Shown: positions 9,601 to 10,594 of the stretch, piece by piece
Layout of the letters: each line of letters begins with the position of its first letter
Numbering within the stretch: the stretch's first letter is position 1
Origin: an uncultured Cellvibrio sp.
GTDB taxonomy: Bacteria; Pseudomonadota; Gammaproteobacteria; Pseudomonadales; Cellvibrionaceae
DNA: 10,594 nucleotides
Direction: 5' to 3'
Assembly: GCA_946886255.1 (NCBI GenBank)
Contig: CAMPIG010000129.1
Location: 1 to 10,594 of the forward strand
The notes under the pieces: model-generated
The model's input: only the letters and a program-made list of their open reading frames with translations
What the model was told of the DNA's origin: nothing
Database searches by the model: none
Made by a program: the position numbers and the translations under genes

Positions 9601-10594
9601 GTGGTCTGGTGAAATCCTTACATCAGGAAACCAGCAAGATCAAAGCCAGCGTCATTGCCCTGGAAGCTGATCTTAACGACGAGGCACAACGGTTACTTGA
9701 TGAAGTCCGCTATGCGCCCGGCTCGGTTGAAGTCCGATATACCGACGCTGTGCGTATGCTGCCGGATTACCGCATAGAAACGATCAATTTATCCTCCCCC
9801 ACAACTAAGTTATTGACCGAGAACAGTGTCTGCCTGATAACGGGTGGCACCGGTGGTATCGGACGGCAATTAGTAAGGCACTTACATGCGCAATACGGTG
9901 CAAAGTTAGCCATTGTAGGCCGTCAACCCTTAAGCGAATCCCTTCGTGCAGTCTGGGCGAATATTCCTTATCACTATCACCTTTGCGACTTTACGGATGT
10001 CGCCGCATTAAAAATATGTATTGCACAAGTGGAAAAAGACCAGGGCGAGATTACAGGTATTATCCATTGCGCTGGTGCACTCGCAGACAAACTGATTTCC
10101 AAGAAAACAATGCAGGAAATTGATCCTGTGATTGCGCCAAAAGTTAAGGGAATTTATGCACTGGACGAAGCTACCCGGGATTGTCCATTAACGTTCTTTT
10201 ATGGATTTTCATCAATCTCCGCCACCATGGGTAACATGGGACAAACGGATTATGGCTACGCCAACGCAGTGATTGAAGAGTTTTGCGAATGGCGAAATAT
10301 TCTTGCAGGTAAAGGGCAGCGTCATGGGAAAGCCATTAGTTTAAGCTGGCCGCTGTGGTTGGATGGCGGCATGACTGCCAACGAGTCTGCCATCAGATTT
10401 TTTAGGGAAGCCACCGGTGTTGAGCCAATATCATCCGAGGATGGTCTGAGGCTACTGGATTTCAGTCTCGCAAACCTGAGTGGTTCACAAGTGATTGTGC
10501 GTGGTAACGCCTCCCACTTGTTGGACGCTGCCCGCAAACGCGCCGGCCTTGTCATCGCTGGCGAAAAACCAGACCAGCTTGCGCCAGCAGGACC
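2802..10594 (+). CDS. Hybrid NRPS / trans-AT PKS megasynthase, F-C(partial)-A-PCP-KS-DH-KR..., incomplete at 3' end
   Basis: A single uninterrupted frame gives 2597 codons and runs past the window edge. Domain order: formyltransferase with C-terminal subdomain (1-292), shortened condensation-like domain (about 315-550), adenylation (about 556-1045), carrier (about 1085-1155), Ser/Lys-rich linker, ketosynthase (about 1200-1632), AT-less linker (1633-1800), dehydratase-like (about 1808-2093), ketoreductase (about 2110-2570). The A-domain pocket predicts glycine. With an intact formyltransferase, the loading module should make N-formylglycyl-S-carrier, which the ketosynthase then elongates with a malonyl unit supplied by a separate acyltransferase. 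The ketoreductase would reduce the beta-keto group; dehydration is uncertain because the dehydratase motifs are altered. A carrier domain and probably more modules should follow beyond the window. The gene is lower in GC than comM and divergent from a LysR gene likely to control it. The product is unknown. The overall class is firm; the exact starter is a motif-based prediction. Confidence 0.95.
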   Translation, partial: MSGRFSCALIGNGSLLIQCAQQLLQSGHHINVIITLDHSTREWADSNGIPTVEARKEIYSSYLSSIEFDYLFSIVHLEIIPEDVLNRAKNLSINYHDALLPAYAGIHATSWALINQEPTHGITWHEMLPAVDEGRILVQRQIDVELDDTAFALNLKCYEAAIESFGELIQALATQDIKFVTQDLSRRTYFSKYQRPENLGLIPWQGSAESVQAFINGLHFGNYTNSLATPKFYYGGEFFCVGSVAIAPEKSVADPGIIHVNEEGELRVSTGSQDVILLEIKHLNGKGIILQKFLSPHVLHPIDTHKVSVQQQDNYLQSARSEAYWVSIFNAFDTNNNFNSITMRHACHHREWDAPSSLASLNNHDIIALICSFLSRVRKTETYVVGVESPHTDDEHYYLRYLPLVWSLAANTGFEEFRVQLLDQLHQLIQNPFCPIDIFARYPSLDSERMESHRYKFEISLVICHTEAESQAFDSVVANHGITLLLDKSSYKWRLFAGEEAEHELMSSFEKKLNRFISLLSVNAGNSPISRINLLQEEEIKLLDDANRQNNDYPSLSAVELFHQQASAAPQKIAVVCEGEEFTYRQLQQRVDQVAAQLLVHQVMPGDRVGVLLARSFDMIAALLGTMRAGAIYIPLDPIYPDERLQHMIDDSGLKVLITQSTIHNKLNRQHFFSLYIDKINSTTTTALSTLAFPDIADSAYIIYTSGSTGKPKGVEVTQKGLTNFLLSMAEAPGFTANDYLLSVTTVCFDIAGLELYLPLIKGGTVEICSAEDAKDGFALLEKLQAGKITLLQATPTTWEMLLAAGWEEKLPLKVLCGGEPLRKELASQLMPRCNELWNMYGPTETTIWSSIQKITDATRITVGQPIANTTFYVLDDYLNPVSTGEKGELYIGGDGLARGYWQREALTAEKFVPNPFSNDPESRLYRTGDAACLLESGEFSCLGRIDNQIKLNGYRIELGEIETAIESLPDVEKAVVTIQSSEQSAALHAFILYANKAVHVTESRFKQHLASLLPAYMIPSHFHTVTTFPLTLNGKVDRKLLATSLSDPGAPKETPVKEILAGANPVPATSNKNINQAEKEHIHDLLGKDLQEIIKELLSIHHVDPNQAFGQYGFNSLRFTQLSAKIKHKFDIKLSPAIYYSHVNINKLSSYLIESRHVDALSIFYQSQLHAFERSDNNEADLNLAKKSPSQRTSSSSKKQPLAIVGMALQMPEAKNAEAFWKNLTDGLDCITEIPSSRWDWRTVEFSPGENNPYKLGGFIPNIRGFDAGFFNISPREAELMDPQQRLFLQASYHALEDAGLSLDSISGTNMGVFVGIVTSDYWDLVQKYGVQPDGYTISGNINCVIANRVSYQFNLRGPSAVIDTACSSSLVAMHRAIRAIQNGECESAIVGGVNIIASPYIHHSFSKNGMLSKDGHCMSFDDRANGYVRSEGVAAMIIKPLDQAEQDGDAIYGVILGSAENHGGRTNSLSAPSGEAQCELIVKAVEDAAIDVHSLSYIEAHGSGTPLGDPIEIEGIQRAFEQLGKRSQIKARPCGIGSVKSNIGHLEAVAGQAGLAKVLLALQHRTLPGMPMFVNQNRHIDISDNQFYFTAQTSPWTTDDINGQPMPRRAGVSSFGFGGVNAHVIVEEYSSQTTVTESGIKTNVLLLSAKSSTQLRQLAETYCSFLQRHQQTLNWQSCCYTSQVGRSFFDERLLIEASTPQDACRQLQAFIRNDPANDQYLASNVKTAQANYFAVFKDVDAEELTQPLLQKRAFSSLGRLWLAGVVINWPKAYAGEPPILKSRLPLYPFDEVDYWLPNAPATSKNTLGSPLHHPLLDAMSATGVFIKHLAVDNPLIGDHLVNNTVIFPAVGYLEFARAAGDNLAQKERQGKVVSLKGNVWFQALAVDQQYKTLEISLEGAWPIKEYVIRSHDNHRQQIHARGMIEVSPDATPKPARTDIGAIKAHCSNAMSHNAIYDLFSKLTFNYKDGYKPIQNVVFNSHESLAEIHLPEKFKAEYAQFILHPSLLEGGIQTVIGILANPEQDSTSAYLPFSMKSLTIYGALTRICHVHAELTSDSQSAQRGIRKFNIRIFDPHGDCLVDIKEYCLKTLTLKTSSIESVALENKTVKNSVSTNLPHVHQLQKFWKASVPNIAGELRGPVLVFSPTADFAHHTATPEHLITVVPREKYQYLGDNYYTVNPHDESSIADLFAHLEQQKRLPEHIIFAWSYLADNDDVSINMATESVIKPFYAICSNAVKLMRRPHSRLIFAYPGNSHLAPLFSGMSGLVKSLHQETSKIKASVIALEADLNDEAQRLLDEVRYAPGSVEVRYTDAVRMLPDYRIETINLSSPTTKLLTENSVCLITGGTGGIGRQLVRHLHAQYGAKLAIVGRQPLSESLRAVWANIPYHYHLCDFTDVAALKICIAQVEKDQGEITGIIHCAGALADKLISKKTMQEIDPVIAPKVKGIYALDEATRDCPLTFFYGFSSISATMGNMGQTDYGYANAVIEEFCEWRNILAGKGQRHGKAISLSWPLWLDGGMTANESAIRFFREATGVEPISSEDGLRLLDFSLANLSGSQVIVRGNASHLLDAARKRAGLVIAGEKPDQLAPAG
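3744..4451 (+). other. Shortened condensation-like domain (C-terminal half only)
   Basis: Residues about 324-545 align by eye with the second half of an NRPS condensation domain. They begin with the mid-domain YW motif (Y324-W325), continue with an LSRVRKTETYVVGVESP stretch resembling the LxRxxGQxDxxVGxP segment, and include LIQNPFCPIDIF in place of the AxxHxDLPFE segment. They finish with the usual pre-adenylation linker INLLQEEEIKLLDDAN. The N-terminal half that should carry the catalytic HHxxxDG is replaced by the formyltransferase. HHREWDA at 348-354 looks like that motif but lies after the YW motif, the wrong side for a true active site. It is probably a structural spacer between F and A. 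Confidence 0.65.
4467..5936 (+). other. Adenylation (A) domain, predicted glycine-activating
   Basis: Core motifs are present in order: FTYRQL, MRAGAIYIPLD, YTSGSTGKPKG (704-714), FDIAGLE (D750), NMYGPTETT, GELYIGGDGLARGYW, YRTGD, GRIDNQIKLNGYRIELGEIE, LPAYMIP and NGKVDRK with the essential K1036. Aligning to the gramicidin synthetase PheA pocket gives D750 I751 L754 Q793 L816 G818 M840 I848 W849 K1036, read as DILQLGMIWK. This differs at one place (M for L) from the glycine code DILQLGLIWK as remembered. It should make glycyl-AMP and load the downstream carrier. The substrate is a prediction; the domain identity is certain. Confidence 0.9.
6054..6266 (+). other. Carrier protein (PCP/ACP) domain
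   Basis: A four-helix carrier core surrounds YGFNSLRF, with S1117 as the phosphopantetheine attachment site. The residue before the serine is Asn where Asp is usual, a tolerated but less common variant. It would hold formylglycine and present it to the ketosynthase. A flexible Ser/Lys-rich stretch (about 1188-1201, SPSQRTSSSSKKQ) joins it to the ketosynthase. Confidence 0.88.
6399..7697 (+). other. Ketosynthase (KS) domain
   Basis: The domain is complete, from PLAIVGMA to NAHVIVEEY. It has the active-site C1368 in DTACSSSL, H1503 in EAHGSGTPLGDP and H1547 in KSNIGHLEAVAG, so the Cys-His-His set for decarboxylative condensation is intact. It directly follows a glycine-loading NRPS module and should therefore accept an aminoacyl (formylglycyl) primer. 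Its phylogenetic clade within trans-AT ketosynthases cannot be set by eye. Confidence 0.95.
7698..8201 (+). other. KS-DH linker without acyltransferase (trans-AT type)
   Basis: About 165 residues separate KS and DH, too few for the roughly 300-residue acyltransferase, and no GHSxG motif is present. The segment ends with the post-AT-type signature GVVINWPKAY...LPLYPFDEVDYW (LPLYPF from L1786, W1797), as in trans-AT synthases. Malonyl must be supplied by a stand-alone acyltransferase encoded elsewhere, not visible here. Confidence 0.85.
8223..9080 (+). other. Dehydratase-like (DH) domain with altered motifs
   Basis: The double-hotdog region starts HHPLLD (H1814). The HxxxGxxxxP motif reads H1841-LVN-N1845-TVIF-P1850, with Asn for Gly and PA for PG. 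The second motif HPxxLDxxxQ reads HPSLLEGGIQ, with E2010 in place of the catalytic Asp and Q2014 kept. The usual YGPxF is replaced by YKP. LPFS at about 2032 and a normal C-terminal strand are kept. The H-to-D/E spacing is 169, near normal. The His base is present, and Glu might still act as the acid. Activity, loss of activity or a changed reaction are all possible. Confidence 0.82.
9129..10511 (+). other. Ketoreductase (KR) domain with structural subdomain
   Basis: A degenerate structural Rossmann half (about 2110-2340) precedes the catalytic half. The NADPH-binding TGGTGGIG is at 2347-2354. Catalytic residues are K2447 (in APKVKG), S2471 (in FSSIS), Y2484 and N2488 (in DYGYAN), with the S-x12-Y spacing correct. 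The LAD motif (L2427-A2428-D2429) keeps the last Asp of the B-type LDD signature, suggesting a D-configured hydroxyl, with moderate confidence. All residues needed for reduction are present. Confidence 0.92.

Overview
The window looks like a piece of a gammaproteobacterial chromosome. Its first gene encodes a ComM/YifB protein close in sequence style to those of Pseudomonas and Cellvibrio relatives (inferred from remembered family sequences, not from a search). The genes are arranged as comM (+), then a LysR-type regulator (-), then a 282-bp divergent intergenic region, then one very long open reading frame (+) that runs off the right edge. The comM gene is conspicuously more GC-rich than the regulator and the long gene. 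That fits an accessory biosynthetic cluster sitting beside a core housekeeping gene, but base composition was judged by eye only.

The main content is the long reading frame, which is open from ATG 2802 to the last base (2597 complete codons, no stop). It encodes the N-terminal part of a hybrid nonribosomal peptide synthetase / polyketide synthase. Reading the motifs in order gives: formyltransferase (F) with an intact N94/H96/D132 triad and its C-terminal subdomain; a shortened condensation-like domain that has lost its N-terminal half; an adenylation (A) domain whose ten specificity positions read DILQLGMIWK, a near match to the glycine code; a carrier domain (Ser1117); a ketosynthase (C1368/H1503/H1547); an AT-free linker; a dehydratase-like domain with altered catalytic motifs; and a ketoreductase (K2447/S2471/Y2484/N2488). 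There is no acyltransferase domain, so malonyl loading must come from elsewhere, as in trans-AT polyketide synthases. The simplest reading is a loading module that makes N-formylglycyl-carrier and hands it to a first polyketide module. This is the kind of start used for oxazole-capped polyketides such as the oxazolomycin and conglobatin families, although the cyclodehydratase that would be needed is not in this window.

The divergent intergenic region (2520-2801) contains a good sigma70-like promoter for the megasynthase (TTGACC, 17 bp, TGTTAT). An 8-bp-arm inverted repeat with a 3-bp centre overlaps its -10 box and fits the LysR-family T-N11-A box. A second, nested set of inverted repeats lies nearer the lysR start. 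Together these suggest that the LysR protein controls the biosynthetic gene and perhaps itself. The first 46 bases and the 40-bp gap between comM and lysR hold nothing that can be confidently called.
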